Assembly: GCA_938015295.1 (NCBI GenBank)
Contig: CALLQB010000023.1
Span: forward strand, 1-64,000
Length of the DNA stretch: 64,000 bases
Origin: an uncultured Acidimicrobiales bacterium
Lineage (GTDB): Bacteria; Actinomycetota; Acidimicrobiia; Acidimicrobiales; SHLQ01
Direction: 5' to 3'
Both the position numbers and the translations under genes were made by a program. Under the pieces are notes generated by a model. It made no database searches. It was not told where the DNA came from and saw nothing but the letters and a program-made list of their open reading frames with translations. Numbering within the stretch: the first letter of the stretch is position 1; each line of letters begins with the position of its first letter. Positions 28,735 to 36,949 of the stretch are shown here, piece after piece.

Positions 28735-28772
28735 GGGAGTGACCGTAGTGGATTAGTAGGGGCGTGTAACCA

Positions 28773-29633
28773 TTAGTGCGAAGATTCGCTAATGCAGTTC
28801 GGGCCTTCGGCTTCCTGGCCGGTGGTATTGGTGCCGATCGGCGGGCCCTGAACGATGGTTCCGGTATCGACGATGAGTTCGCCTTTATCAGAAACGCTCA
28901 TGGCAAAGCGGTCCATGCCTCGAGGGGCAGGACCGCCACGCTTTTCGCCAACTTGGTTGTACTGCGAACCGTGACAGGGGCATTCGAACCACTGCGACGT
29001 GCCACATTCGGGCACGCGGCAACCGAGGTGAGGGCACTTCTGGTAGAGGGCAACGACGCCGGCGGTCATGCCGGCGAGTTCGGGAGCGCTGTAGGTCACC
29101 CGTGCCTTTTCGATGGCGCCGACGGGGTATTCGGTGAGCCACATACGGCCTTCGGCCTTGTACAGGAAGCCATTGTTGGCACGAATCTCGGCGGTGAGAT
29201 CGCTAAGGAGCCCAGCGTTGAGCTTCGAGCCGAAACCGCTGACGCCTGACGGCCAAAGAAACCCAATGCATGCGGCACCGAAACCGCTGAGACCAAGACC
29301 AAACATGGCAATGATGCCGCGGTTGAAGAACATGCGTCGGGTGACGCCGAGTTGTTCTGGGTCCGGTGGGATGTAGGGCGCAGGGGGCGCCGCTTCGGCA
29401 AGCACAAGGTCGGTGGACTCCTGCTTGCGGGCAGCGACAAGTGCTGTCTCGTATTTCTTGCCGGAAACCAGCTCGTCGCCCTCCTCGTCAAAGGTCGCGC
29501 CTTTGTCTCGTTTGACGGTTTCGCGAGAGATCGAGCCCACGGCATCGCCCGCGTCGCTGCGACGCATGGTGGCGACAACAACGACGAGTGCGAGAACAAC
29601 GAGGGCAACAATGCCAACAATGAGTGCAGTCAT
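28773..29633 (-). CDS. qcrA: Rieske iron-sulfur protein
   Basis: A 286-residue Rieske subunit of the quinol oxidase complex. An N-terminal helix (about 1-22), a linker, and a second helix preceded by TRRMFFNRG (about 100-128) lead to the Rieske domain. The cluster ligands are in CPHLGC and CPCHGS, separated by the short RVPECGTSQWFE, which holds one extra Cys. AGGAG precedes the ATG by about eight bases. It lies 12 bases after the cytochrome b C-terminal gene. The symbol follows the actinobacterial qcr naming; the organisation is closer to b6f-like split systems. Confidence 0.93.
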   Translation of the reverse strand: MTALIVGIVALVVLALVVVVATMRRSDAGDAVGSISRETVKRDKGATFDEEGDELVSGKKYETALVAARKQESTDLVLAEAAPPAPYIPPDPEQLGVTRRMFFNRGIIAMFGLGLSGFGAACIGFLWPSGVSGFGSKLNAGLLSDLTAEIRANNGFLYKAEGRMWLTEYPVGAIEKARVTYSAPELAGMTAGVVALYQKCPHLGCRVPECGTSQWFECPCHGSQYNQVGEKRGGPAPRGMDRFAMSVSDKGELIVDTGTIVQGPPIGTNTTGQEAEGPNCISESSH

Positions 29634-29645
29634 GGATTCAGACTC

Positions 29646-30431
29646 CTACAGCTCGAAGAACAGGCCAGCGTCCCAAGGGAACACGAAGTTGAAGCCGGGT
29701 CCTCGGAAGAAGGAACCGATCATCACCAACACCGCCCAGAACATGAGATGGATGGTCATAAGGGAAATTGCAAACTTGCGATCTTCGGGTTTGTTCGACG
29801 GATTCTTGTCGAGGTACGGCGCAAGGATGAGCAAGATCATGCCCATACCCGGGATGGTCACACCAGCGACCATCGGGTGGAACATCGTGAGAAGTTCCTG
29901 CAGGCCAAGGAAGTACCAAGGTGCCTTGGAGGGGTTCGGGGTTTCGTTGAAGTTGGCAAGCTCGAGCAGCGGAGCGTTGACAAAGATCGAAAAGATCAAC
30001 GTGAAAGCGGTGATGACACCAGCGGCGACAAATTCGGCAACCAACAGGTGAGGCCAAACGTGCACCTTGTCTTGCGGAACCGACTTGACGTCTTGGATTG
30101 AGCCCGACTTGACCACCGTAAGGAGGCGTTGGGTGTGCCCACCTGGGCCCGTGACAACTGGCGATGCCGCGGCGGCCGGTGCGGCGGCGACCGCGGCAGC
30201 TGCCGGAGCGGTAGCAACATCGGTGCCAGCTTTGGCGGCTTTGGCGGCTTTACTGCGTTCAAGCAGATGCGCCGGGATCTTGCTCGCGCCTTCGCTGTCG
30301 CCAGCAGAAGTAGACGCGGCAGCTGCCGGGGCGGCAGCGGCTTCACCAGCGTCGCCGCCTGACGCTGCTGCTTCGGCCTTCTTGCGGGCTTCTTCGGCCC
30401 GCTTACGAAGATGTTCTGGGATTTCGGTCAT
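29646..30431 (-). CDS. Cytochrome b C-terminal subunit (subunit IV-like) with Ala-rich extension
   Basis: A 261-residue protein in which the conserved part (about 100-261) matches the C-terminal half of cytochrome b, with three or four helices. The Qo-site motif reads APWYFLGLQELL rather than PEWY. Residues 1-95 are an Ala/Lys-rich extension with two related short motifs, IPEHLRKRAEEARK (4-17) and IPAHLLERSKAAKA (52-65). The extension is predicted soluble and has no membrane segment. It forms the lower half of a split cytochrome b with the gene upstream; GGGAG lies five bases before the ATG. Confidence 0.92.
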   Translation of the reverse strand: MTEIPEHLRKRAEEARKKAEAAASGGDAGEAAAAPAAAASTSAGDSEGASKIPAHLLERSKAAKAAKAGTDVATAPAAAAVAAAPAAAASPVVTGPGGHTQRLLTVVKSGSIQDVKSVPQDKVHVWPHLLVAEFVAAGVITAFTLIFSIFVNAPLLELANFNETPNPSKAPWYFLGLQELLTMFHPMVAGVTIPGMGMILLILAPYLDKNPSNKPEDRKFAISLMTIHLMFWAVLVMIGSFFRGPGFNFVFPWDAGLFFEL

Positions 30432-30472
30432 CGATGCTCCCTGGTCCTACTAATCCTACTCAGTCGCCAGGC

Positions 30473-31255
30473 CTACAAAGGCCCGGAGATTCCGCCATCT
30501 TTACGAACCCGCCAGAAGTGGATGGCCATGAAGATAACGGTAACGAACGGCAACATCAGCACGTGAAGTACGTACCAACGCAAAAGGGTGTCAGTGCCAA
30601 TTTCGACACCGCCCAACAGAACAAACCGGACCTGCTCACCAAACACCGGGGTGTAACCCATCATGTTGGTTCCCACGGTAACGGCCCAAAGTGCGAGCTG
30701 ATCCCAGGGAAGGAGATAACCGGTGAACGACAGCAACAGCGTGAACTGCAACAACATCACGCCAATGACCCAGTTGAACTCGCGGGGCGCTTTGTAGGCG
30801 CCGTGATAGAAGACCCGACACATGTGCAGGAACACCGACAACACCATCAGGTGGGCGGCCCATCTATGCATATTTCTTACGAGCAGACCAAAGGTCACCG
30901 AGGTTTGCAGCGTGTAGATGTCGTCCCATGCCGCTGCGGCCGTCGGGCGGTAGAAGAACATCAAGAAGATGCCGGTAACCGTGAGCAAAATGAACAAGAA
31001 GAAGCTCAACCCGCCGAGGCAGAGGGTGTAGCTCACCTTCACTGCGTGGCGCTTCACCTTCACCGGGTGAAGGTGGTAGAGCACGCTGTTCATAATCACG
31101 TACGAGCGGTTACGGGGGCTATCGGTGTAGCCCTTCCGGAAAATCGAACCCGGCCGAAAGATGGAGTTCCAGGCTTGGCTTCCCTGCGTCTTATCGACGA
31201 GGTCGCTGACCTGTTTTTGCACCTTCTGGCCAAGTGGCTCTTTGGTGGCAGTCAC
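30473..31255 (-). CDS. Cytochrome b N-terminal subunit (b6-like)
   Basis: A 260-residue protein with four membrane helices that binds the two b haems. Helix B carries MHRWAAHLMVLSVFLHMCRVF, and helix D carries LHVLMLPFVTVIFMAIHFW with the His pairs. The loop LLSFTGYLLPWDQLALWAVTVG is the cd/Qi-side signature. The protein ends after the fourth helix, so the cytochrome b is split as in b6f complexes; the second half is the next gene (30431). GTG 31255 begins MTATKEPLGQ. The gap to the ferredoxin gene (85 bases) holds nothing recognisable. Confidence 0.94.
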   Translation of the reverse strand: MTATKEPLGQKVQKQVSDLVDKTQGSQAWNSIFRPGSIFRKGYTDSPRNRSYVIMNSVLYHLHPVKVKRHAVKVSYTLCLGGLSFFLFILLTVTGIFLMFFYRPTAAAAWDDIYTLQTSVTFGLLVRNMHRWAAHLMVLSVFLHMCRVFYHGAYKAPREFNWVIGVMLLQFTLLLSFTGYLLPWDQLALWAVTVGTNMMGYTPVFGEQVRFVLLGGVEIGTDTLLRWYVLHVLMLPFVTVIFMAIHFWRVRKDGGISGPL

Positions 31256-31340
31256 GATGTGAATCCTCGGTACTGATTGCTTCGTAAAGGGTGATGGAAC
31301 TTGGTAATGCTAACCATGTCAGACAAAGAAGCGGGTCGGC

Positions 31341-31757
31341 CTAACCGAGCCGCATTCCATATCCGTAACCATGGGTGTTTGTACGTTGGTGTGGATCGCC
31401 ATCGGCCGGCGGAGCGCCGATCTTGCCGAGAATGATCACACCGGTTGGGCAGCGATCGACGCACAAAGCACAGCGGGTGCAAACATCGTCGTCGATAGTA
31501 AAGATGACGTGGTCAGAAGGGTCAGAGCCAGGAAGCTCGGTACCGATCGCGGTATCGATCGCGTTGGGCGACACCATGTGGATACATTTCCACGGGCAGA
31601 TGTCGACGCAGCCTTCGCACATGATGCACTCGGCTTGATCGATGTGGATAAAGGTTTTTGGTTTGACAGCTTTTGCGAGCCAGTCGGCGTCGACTTCTTG
31701 TAGCACGTAGTCGTCGCGGAACTCTGGCATTGGGGGATTGGCATCAGTTGTTGTCAC
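31341..31757 (-). CDS. 8Fe ferredoxin-type protein in the bc cluster
   Basis: A 138-residue protein with two [4Fe-4S] motifs, CIMCEGCVDICPWKCIHM and CTRCALCVDRCPTGVIIL, all eight Cys intact. An N-terminal segment of about 45 residues precedes the fold and no membrane helix is seen. The start is GTG 31757, with GGGAGG six bases upstream. A soluble ferredoxin encoded inside a quinol-cytochrome c reductase operon is unusual for a standard bc1 complex and suggests an added electron input or output on the cytoplasmic side (inference). Confidence 0.92.
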   Translation of the reverse strand: MTTTDANPPMPEFRDDYVLQEVDADWLAKAVKPKTFIHIDQAECIMCEGCVDICPWKCIHMVSPNAIDTAIGTELPGSDPSDHVIFTIDDDVCTRCALCVDRCPTGVIILGKIGAPPADGDPHQRTNTHGYGYGMRLG

Positions 31758-31794
31758 CGCAGACCCTCCCGGCTAGAGATCGAAACCGAATGCA

Positions 31795-32253
31795 TCAGGC
31801 TTTCGCACCTTCTTTGACCAACGGACGTCCGTAGCTCGATGCTGGAACGATCGCGTCGGCCTTGGCCAACTTGTCGCCTCGTACTTGCCAATCGATGAAC
31901 ATCTTGAGGTTGAGGCCGAGAAGCACGTTGTACAAGATGACGACAAGAATGTCGCGGAGAATGAGATAGCTGAGCGTGAAGGGTAGCCAGCCACCTTCGG
32001 CCTGTGGTTTGACGATGTCGCCGGGGCCAAACAACAGCTTGTCGGGGCGCCAGTTGAGTTCGTTGTCAGCCCACGTGAGGAACTGGTGCGGCACCACGCC
32101 GTAGATCCAAAAGATGAAGGTAAACATGAACGCGGCCCAGATCATTGCCTCGCCCCACGAGGGAGCGAGGTCGGCAGGCCGTCGTGCGGCATACAGATAA
32201 AAGATCCCGACCATGGCGGCCGTAATGATCAGTGAGGTTACGAAGGCAACCAC
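31795..32253 (-). CDS. Unknown membrane protein, first gene of the bc-nuo block
   Basis: A 152-residue protein with three hydrophobic segments (about 4-22, 34-52 and 91-113) and a charged C-terminus; I do not recognise a family. It is the first gene of the large minus-strand block and lies just downstream of a Rex-like operator. GTG 32253 is supported by AGAGG about eight bases before it. The tryptophan-rich loops (WADNELNWRP) face one side of the membrane. Its conserved placement with the ferredoxin and split cytochrome b suggests a subunit of that complex (inference). Confidence 0.82.
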   Translation of the reverse strand: MVAFVTSLIITAAMVGIFYLYAARRPADLAPSWGEAMIWAAFMFTFIFWIYGVVPHQFLTWADNELNWRPDKLLFGPGDIVKPQAEGGWLPFTLSYLILRDILVVILYNVLLGLNLKMFIDWQVRGDKLAKADAIVPASSYGRPLVKEGAKA

Positions 32254-32268
32254 AGCGTGTTCTTCCTC

Positions 32269-32286
32269 TCGTGAAAGTACTCACAA
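32269..32286 (-). promoter_or_regulatory. Candidate Rex operator upstream of the bc-nuo block
   Basis: On the minus strand the 18 bases read TTGTGAGTACTTTCACGA. Compared with the known Rex consensus TTGTGAA-N4-TTCACAA, each half-site matches six of seven positions and the spacing is exact. It lies 16 bases upstream of GTG 32253 and abuts a possible -10 hexamer TACACT (32286-32291, minus strand), where bound repressor would block transcription. A rex gene is present at 54293-54979. The remaining gap up to 32442 shows nothing else clear. Confidence 0.6.
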
Positions 32287-32442
32287 GTGTACCTGTTGTT
32301 CTATCGGTACCCCTGCTCCGGCCGCAAGGTCTAGCACGGCCATTTTTATCTGGTCATATCGTGGCAGACCTCGCCCACGAGGGGTGACATGTGACCAAGA
32401 TTTACCTCGGTTGGAGTGTAGCGAGCTCAGCGAGCCTCGCCG

Positions 32443-33711
32443 CTAGGCGAGCCGATTCCACGACAGCACCGGTTCGACAAGGCAATCCAACAGCACAGAT
32501 AGTGCTGAGTTTTGCGAAATGTCGCCGGAGCCGCTGGCTTGGCCGAGTGCTTCGAGAAGGGGTCCTGCTACCGCGGCGCGGGTAGCCAGAACCGCGTCGG
32601 CTCCGGGCCAGGCAAAGATCGAAGCCAAAAAGTTCGCCGTCAATTGCAGGTTCGCTTCCGCCCATTGCTTGATCCGAACACGGTGGCGATCGATGACGGC
32701 ATCGGCATCGAACTCTGGCCGTAGAGCATCGAGGCCAAGTTCCTCGTTGAGTGGCTGATAGGTCTCGGCGAAACACTCGCAAATCTGCTGGTAGACCGGG
32801 CCGGCTGCCGCAACAACGTGTTCCGACGTTCCAGCCTTCGCCGCGAGGATGCCGAAGGTGATTTCGTTGAGCGGGCGGGTGGCCGCAACATCGGCCACTG
32901 CGGTCCTTATCCGTTGCCGAAGGTCGATGGCGCTGTCGTCCGCGTTTCGGGTGAGCCACCGCCGCGACACTTCCGAGCACCACAAATCAACCAGCACAAG
33001 GTCGTCGAGCCCGGGAGGCGGCCCGTCGGCAAAAGTGATCGCAGACACAAAAAGACCGAAACTTGCGCGCTGGACCAGCGGGTCTGCAGATCCGGGCGTC
33101 ACTACGTCGCGAAAAATCAGGCCCGAAATGAGCGCATCGAATACCAGGATGAAACTTTCTAGATCCCAACCCTCACGGAACTCGAGGCCCCACTCGTCGA
33201 GAAGCGTTGTCCACATCGGCGAGTACAGCTCGACGATTCGTCGTTGCGTGGCATATGTATGGTCGGCGACGAACCGGTCAGCACCACCAAGTTCACCCAA
33301 CACAAGACGAGGCATGAACGTCTGCTCGTCGCGGTACTGCTTCCAAAACTGGTCCAAAAACGCGGCGATGACGCTCGCTGCGTCGCCTTCGGATGCCTCC
33401 ATCACCCCTTGGATGGCGTCTCGACCGATTAACGCCGGCTCGGCGGAGACAAGCGACTCTGCCAGCGCCCGAATGTATGCCCGCTTGTTCTCGAAGAGAT
33501 GGTAGAAGGTGCGTCGGCTTACGCCGGCAGCTCTGCCGATTCGTTCAGGGCTGAACCCGTTCTCAAGAATGGAAACATCGCCAGAGCACAACGCGTCGAG
33601 GCCAGCGGCGAGCAGGCTCTCGCGAGCGGTTGCGCCACTTTGGCCAGCGACCGGTGGTGAATTCGCCGTCCTCGTGACCGACGACGCGTCCGACTCAGAA
33701 CGATCAACCAA
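32443..33711 (-). CDS. Tandem TetR-like regulator
   Basis: A 422-residue protein, about twice the length of a normal TetR regulator. The first half has a clear TetR helix-turn-helix at about 52-85 (SPERIGRAAGVSRRTFYHLF followed by ENKRAYIRA). The second half, from about 260, starts with a TetR-like N-terminal region (RIRTAVADVAATRPLNEITF, GILAAKAGTSEHVVAAAG) in which the recognition part is degenerate. This looks like an internal duplication with one DNA-binding unit decayed. It lies 97 bases downstream of the acyl-CoA dehydrogenase gene on the same strand. The target is unknown. Confidence 0.85.
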   Translation of the reverse strand: MVDRSESDASSVTRTANSPPVAGQSGATARESLLAAGLDALCSGDVSILENGFSPERIGRAAGVSRRTFYHLFENKRAYIRALAESLVSAEPALIGRDAIQGVMEASEGDAASVIAAFLDQFWKQYRDEQTFMPRLVLGELGGADRFVADHTYATQRRIVELYSPMWTTLLDEWGLEFREGWDLESFILVFDALISGLIFRDVVTPGSADPLVQRASFGLFVSAITFADGPPPGLDDLVLVDLWCSEVSRRWLTRNADDSAIDLRQRIRTAVADVAATRPLNEITFGILAAKAGTSEHVVAAAGPVYQQICECFAETYQPLNEELGLDALRPEFDADAVIDRHRVRIKQWAEANLQLTANFLASIFAWPGADAVLATRAAVAGPLLEALGQASGSGDISQNSALSVLLDCLVEPVLSWNRLA

Positions 33712-33808
33712 CCCACACCACCTTTTTCTCGAAACATCCGCTAATTCATGGACCCGAGCTACGTTTTAGCGCCAAGTGCGACTAGGCGGTGAACATCGTT
33801 CAGAAAAT

Positions 33809-34957
33809 CTAGGAAATGATCGACCGCTTCGCTACTTCTTCAAGCATGACCTCTGTCGCGCCGCCACCGATCGGCAAAATTCGCGCATCGCGCGACATCC
33901 GTTCGATGGCTGATTCCCGCATATAACCCATGCCTCCATGAAATTGCACGCAGTCGTACATGACCTGGTTTACCACTTCGCAACCCCACGCTTTCACGCC
34001 AGACATTTCTTTGACGTTGTCGCCACCCTGATCGTGAATCCATGCGGCGTGATACATCGACGCACGCACAGCGTCGACTTTCGCCTGATTCATGGCCATA
34101 CGTTGCCGAATCGCGCCGAGATCAAAAAGTCTGCCACCGAACGCGTTGCGATCCTGCGTGTAGGACAGCGTCATATCGATGGCCGCCTGCGCAGCGCCTG
34201 TGCCCATACCCACCAGCACCATTCGCTCGTTTTGGAAGTTCTTCATCGTTTCGTAGAAACCACGGTGCGGCGCGCCCAGAAGCTGATCGTCCGCGACCCA
34301 GACATCGTCGAGAACTAGTTCGGCGGTGTCGGAGCACCGCCAACCATGTTTGTCGAGTTTGGTTGCGACGCTAAAGCCCTCGGTGCCCGGGGGCACGAGG
34401 AACATTGAGATGCCGTATTTGTTTTCGGGGTCGGTACGCGCGGCGACGATCACCAAGTCGCCATAGACAGCGTTGGTGATGAACATCTTGCGCCCGTTGA
34501 TGCGCCAACCGTCGCCGTCCTTCACGGCCTTGGTACGAATACCGGCGACGTCAGAACCAGCATCAGGCTCTGACACAGCGATCGCGGTGATGATCTCGCC
34601 GGCCATCATGCCGGGCACATACTTTTCGAGTTGCTCGGGGCTACCCGAATTGATGAGGTGTGGGCCAGCCATATCGGTGTGCACCAGCACCGTGACATCA
34701 AACCCGGCGAAGGTCGATGACCCGAGTGCCTCGGAAAACACCGCAGAGGCCACCATCCCCAGCCCGAGTCCGCCGTGTTCCTCGGGAACGCGAAGGCTGA
34801 ACATGCCAAGCGAGCCCATCTTGGCGAGCACCTCGCGGGGAACCTTTCCGGCCGCCTCCCACTCGTCGCCATGGGGCATGACCTCTTTAGCGACAAAGTC
34901 AGCTGTTTGGTCATAGATCGCTTCGAGATCATCGGTCATGTATGCGTTGCGGAGCAT
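33809..34957 (-). CDS. Acyl-CoA dehydrogenase
   Basis: A 382-residue flavoenzyme that oxidises an acyl-CoA to the enoyl-CoA. Family signatures are AIAVSEPDAGSDVAGIRTKA, RINGRKMFITNA, the central dimer region NERMVLVGMGTGAAQAAIDM, and the C-terminal QFHGGMGYMRESAIERMSRD with IGGGATEVML, which holds a candidate catalytic Glu. Its place beside a biotin-dependent carboxylase of the methylcrotonyl type suggests isovaleryl-CoA or citronellyl-CoA as substrate, which sequence alone cannot decide. It is 26 bases after the carboxylase alpha gene. Confidence 0.93.
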   Translation of the reverse strand: MLRNAYMTDDLEAIYDQTADFVAKEVMPHGDEWEAAGKVPREVLAKMGSLGMFSLRVPEEHGGLGLGMVASAVFSEALGSSTFAGFDVTVLVHTDMAGPHLINSGSPEQLEKYVPGMMAGEIITAIAVSEPDAGSDVAGIRTKAVKDGDGWRINGRKMFITNAVYGDLVIVAARTDPENKYGISMFLVPPGTEGFSVATKLDKHGWRCSDTAELVLDDVWVADDQLLGAPHRGFYETMKNFQNERMVLVGMGTGAAQAAIDMTLSYTQDRNAFGGRLFDLGAIRQRMAMNQAKVDAVRASMYHAAWIHDQGGDNVKEMSGVKAWGCEVVNQVMYDCVQFHGGMGYMRESAIERMSRDARILPIGGGATEVMLEEVAKRSIIS

Positions 34958-34983
34958 GAGCGTGTGCTTTCTTGTGAGTGCAG

Positions 34984-36939
34984 TTAGGAGCGTTCTGAGA
35001 AGGACTGGTCGCCGGCGTCACGGGAATCACCGGCGAGAAAAGTGACGAGGGTGAAGTCGCCCGGCACCGTATCGCCAGGGCTTGACCGCACCTCATCGAC
35101 GACAGCGTGCGTCGTAGCAGTGAGCGAATGCAGCATCTTCATTGCCTCGATAGTGACAAGCACTTGGCCAGGCTCGACACTGTCGCCGGGCGATACCAGC
35201 ACCTCGACGACTACCGCAGGGAATGGCGTGATGATGTTGCCGCCGCGGCCAACCGTGGCCGCAGTATCTGGCGCCCAATGTTGGGACCGCCGCAGAACGT
35301 CGAACTGGTGGGTATGTCCCGCCACGACCACCGCAACCGAACGGCTGACCCGGTCAACATCGACGACTACCGCCTGCGTGACTCCGGCGAGGTCGACCTC
35401 AAGCAGACCGTTGGTCACGGTTGCCGAAGTGTCGACCGTTGCCTCGTGGACCTCTCCCCTACGGTCGACAAGGGCGAACCGGGGGAAACCGCGATGGGGT
35501 GTGGCACGAAATCGCGGGAGGGCGTTCCAGGGGCCAGCGTCGAGCACCGGTCGGGTGGCCGACCACGCGATGGCCGCCAGCTCAGCCGCTGCCGCCGCCG
35601 CAGGTTCCTGAGGGATGGGTGTCTCGTCGAGAAATCGAGTGGTGACGGTGGCTGTTCGAACCGGTTCGGTGTCGACGAGCCAGCGTTGAAAGCCGGCGTT
35701 GTTCGCTACGCCAGCCAACACGAGATGATCGAGCGCATGGGCCAACCCTCGACGCGCTGTTTCGCGATCGGGACCACCGACGATCAACTTGGCAATCATC
35801 GAATCGTAGAACGGGCTGATCTCGCTGCCGAGCTCAACGCCGCTGTCCCAACGGACGCCAGGTGGCACACGCAACGCGGTGATGACGCCCGTGTCGGGCG
35901 CGAAATCGTCGGCCGGGCTTTCGGCGTTGATTCGAGCTTCAAACGCGTGACCGCGCAGCACCACATCTTGTTGCGAAAGACTCAGCGGCTCGCCCGCAGC
36001 CGAACGCAACTGCTGCTCGACCAAATCGATTCCGGTGACGTATTCGGTTACCGGATGTTCAACCTGCAATCGGGTGTTCATCTCAAGGAAGAAAAAGTCG
36101 CCGGTGTCGGCATCGACCACGAACTCAACGGTGCCCGCTGAGTCGTACCCAACCGACGCAGCAAAATCGACAGCGGCCTTCCGTAACCCAAGTCGGCTGC
36201 TGGCCGGAAGGTTTGGGGCCGGCGCCTCTTCAAGAACCTTCTGGTATCGCCGCTGCACTGAACACTCGCGGGTACCAAGGTCGATGACAGTGCCGTGTTT
36301 GTCGCCAAGCACCTGCACCTCGACGTGTCGTGGCCGCTGGATGTAGCGCTCGACGATCATCGCATCGTCGCCGAACGAACGCGACGCTTCGGCCATCGCC
36401 TCAGCGAGCGCCGGGGCAAAGCCGTCGGCATCGTGCACGATCCTGATGCCTTTGCCACCGCCACCGGCGGCCGCCTTCACCAGCACAGGGAAGCCAATCT
36501 CAACCGCTGCTTGGGCAAGACGATCGGCGTTCTGGTCGGAATCGAAACCAGGAATGGTCGCAACACCGGCGGCGGAAGCGAGCTGTCGAGCGTTGATCTT
36601 CGATCCCATCTGATCGATCACCGTCGGGTCCGGCCCAATCCAGACCAGTCCCGCCGCCTGCACTTCGCGGGCAAACGAGGCGCTCTCGGAGAGGAACCCG
36701 TAACCGGGGTGCACCGCCGTGGCACCCGTTCGTGCTGCAGCCGCGAGCAAAGCGTCGGCAGACAGATACGACTCGTTCAGCGCAGCCGGGCCGAGCCGGG
36801 TGGCGAAGTCGGCCTCGGCGACAAACGGCGCTGCGGCATCGGGATCGGCGTATGCGGCCACGGTCTTGTAGCCGAGCCGCCGCGACGTCCGGATAATTCG
36901 GCGGGCGATTTCGCCACGATTGGCAATAAGAATGCGCAT
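34984..36939 (-). CDS. Acyl-CoA carboxylase alpha subunit (biotin carboxylase + biotin carrier)
   Basis: A 651-residue protein that carboxylates its own biotin with ATP and bicarbonate. The N-terminal biotin carboxylase opens with MRILIANRGEIARRIIRTSR and contains VKAAAGGGGKGIRIV (ATP-grasp glycine loop) and FLEMNTRLQVEHPVTE. The C-terminal biotinyl domain carries EAMKM, with the modified Lys about 50 residues from the end. ATG 36939 is chosen, dropping a 24-residue non-conserved extension that would overlap the beta gene. It matches methylcrotonyl-, geranyl- or propionyl-type alpha subunits; the paired beta subunit favours the first two. Confidence 0.95.
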   Translation of the reverse strand: MRILIANRGEIARRIIRTSRRLGYKTVAAYADPDAAAPFVAEADFATRLGPAALNESYLSADALLAAAARTGATAVHPGYGFLSESASFAREVQAAGLVWIGPDPTVIDQMGSKINARQLASAAGVATIPGFDSDQNADRLAQAAVEIGFPVLVKAAAGGGGKGIRIVHDADGFAPALAEAMAEASRSFGDDAMIVERYIQRPRHVEVQVLGDKHGTVIDLGTRECSVQRRYQKVLEEAPAPNLPASSRLGLRKAAVDFAASVGYDSAGTVEFVVDADTGDFFFLEMNTRLQVEHPVTEYVTGIDLVEQQLRSAAGEPLSLSQQDVVLRGHAFEARINAESPADDFAPDTGVITALRVPPGVRWDSGVELGSEISPFYDSMIAKLIVGGPDRETARRGLAHALDHLVLAGVANNAGFQRWLVDTEPVRTATVTTRFLDETPIPQEPAAAAAAELAAIAWSATRPVLDAGPWNALPRFRATPHRGFPRFALVDRRGEVHEATVDTSATVTNGLLEVDLAGVTQAVVVDVDRVSRSVAVVVAGHTHQFDVLRRSQHWAPDTAATVGRGGNIITPFPAVVVEVLVSPGDSVEPGQVLVTIEAMKMLHSLTATTHAVVDEVRSSPGDTVPGDFTLVTFLAGDSRDAGDQSFSERS

Positions 36940-36949
36940 GGTTCCCGCC

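Noticed and set aside
30434-31276. A + strand frame of 280 codons rich in His, Gln and Glu
   Set aside because: It is antisense to the cytochrome b N-terminal subunit, which has all haem ligands; the + frame has no family features.
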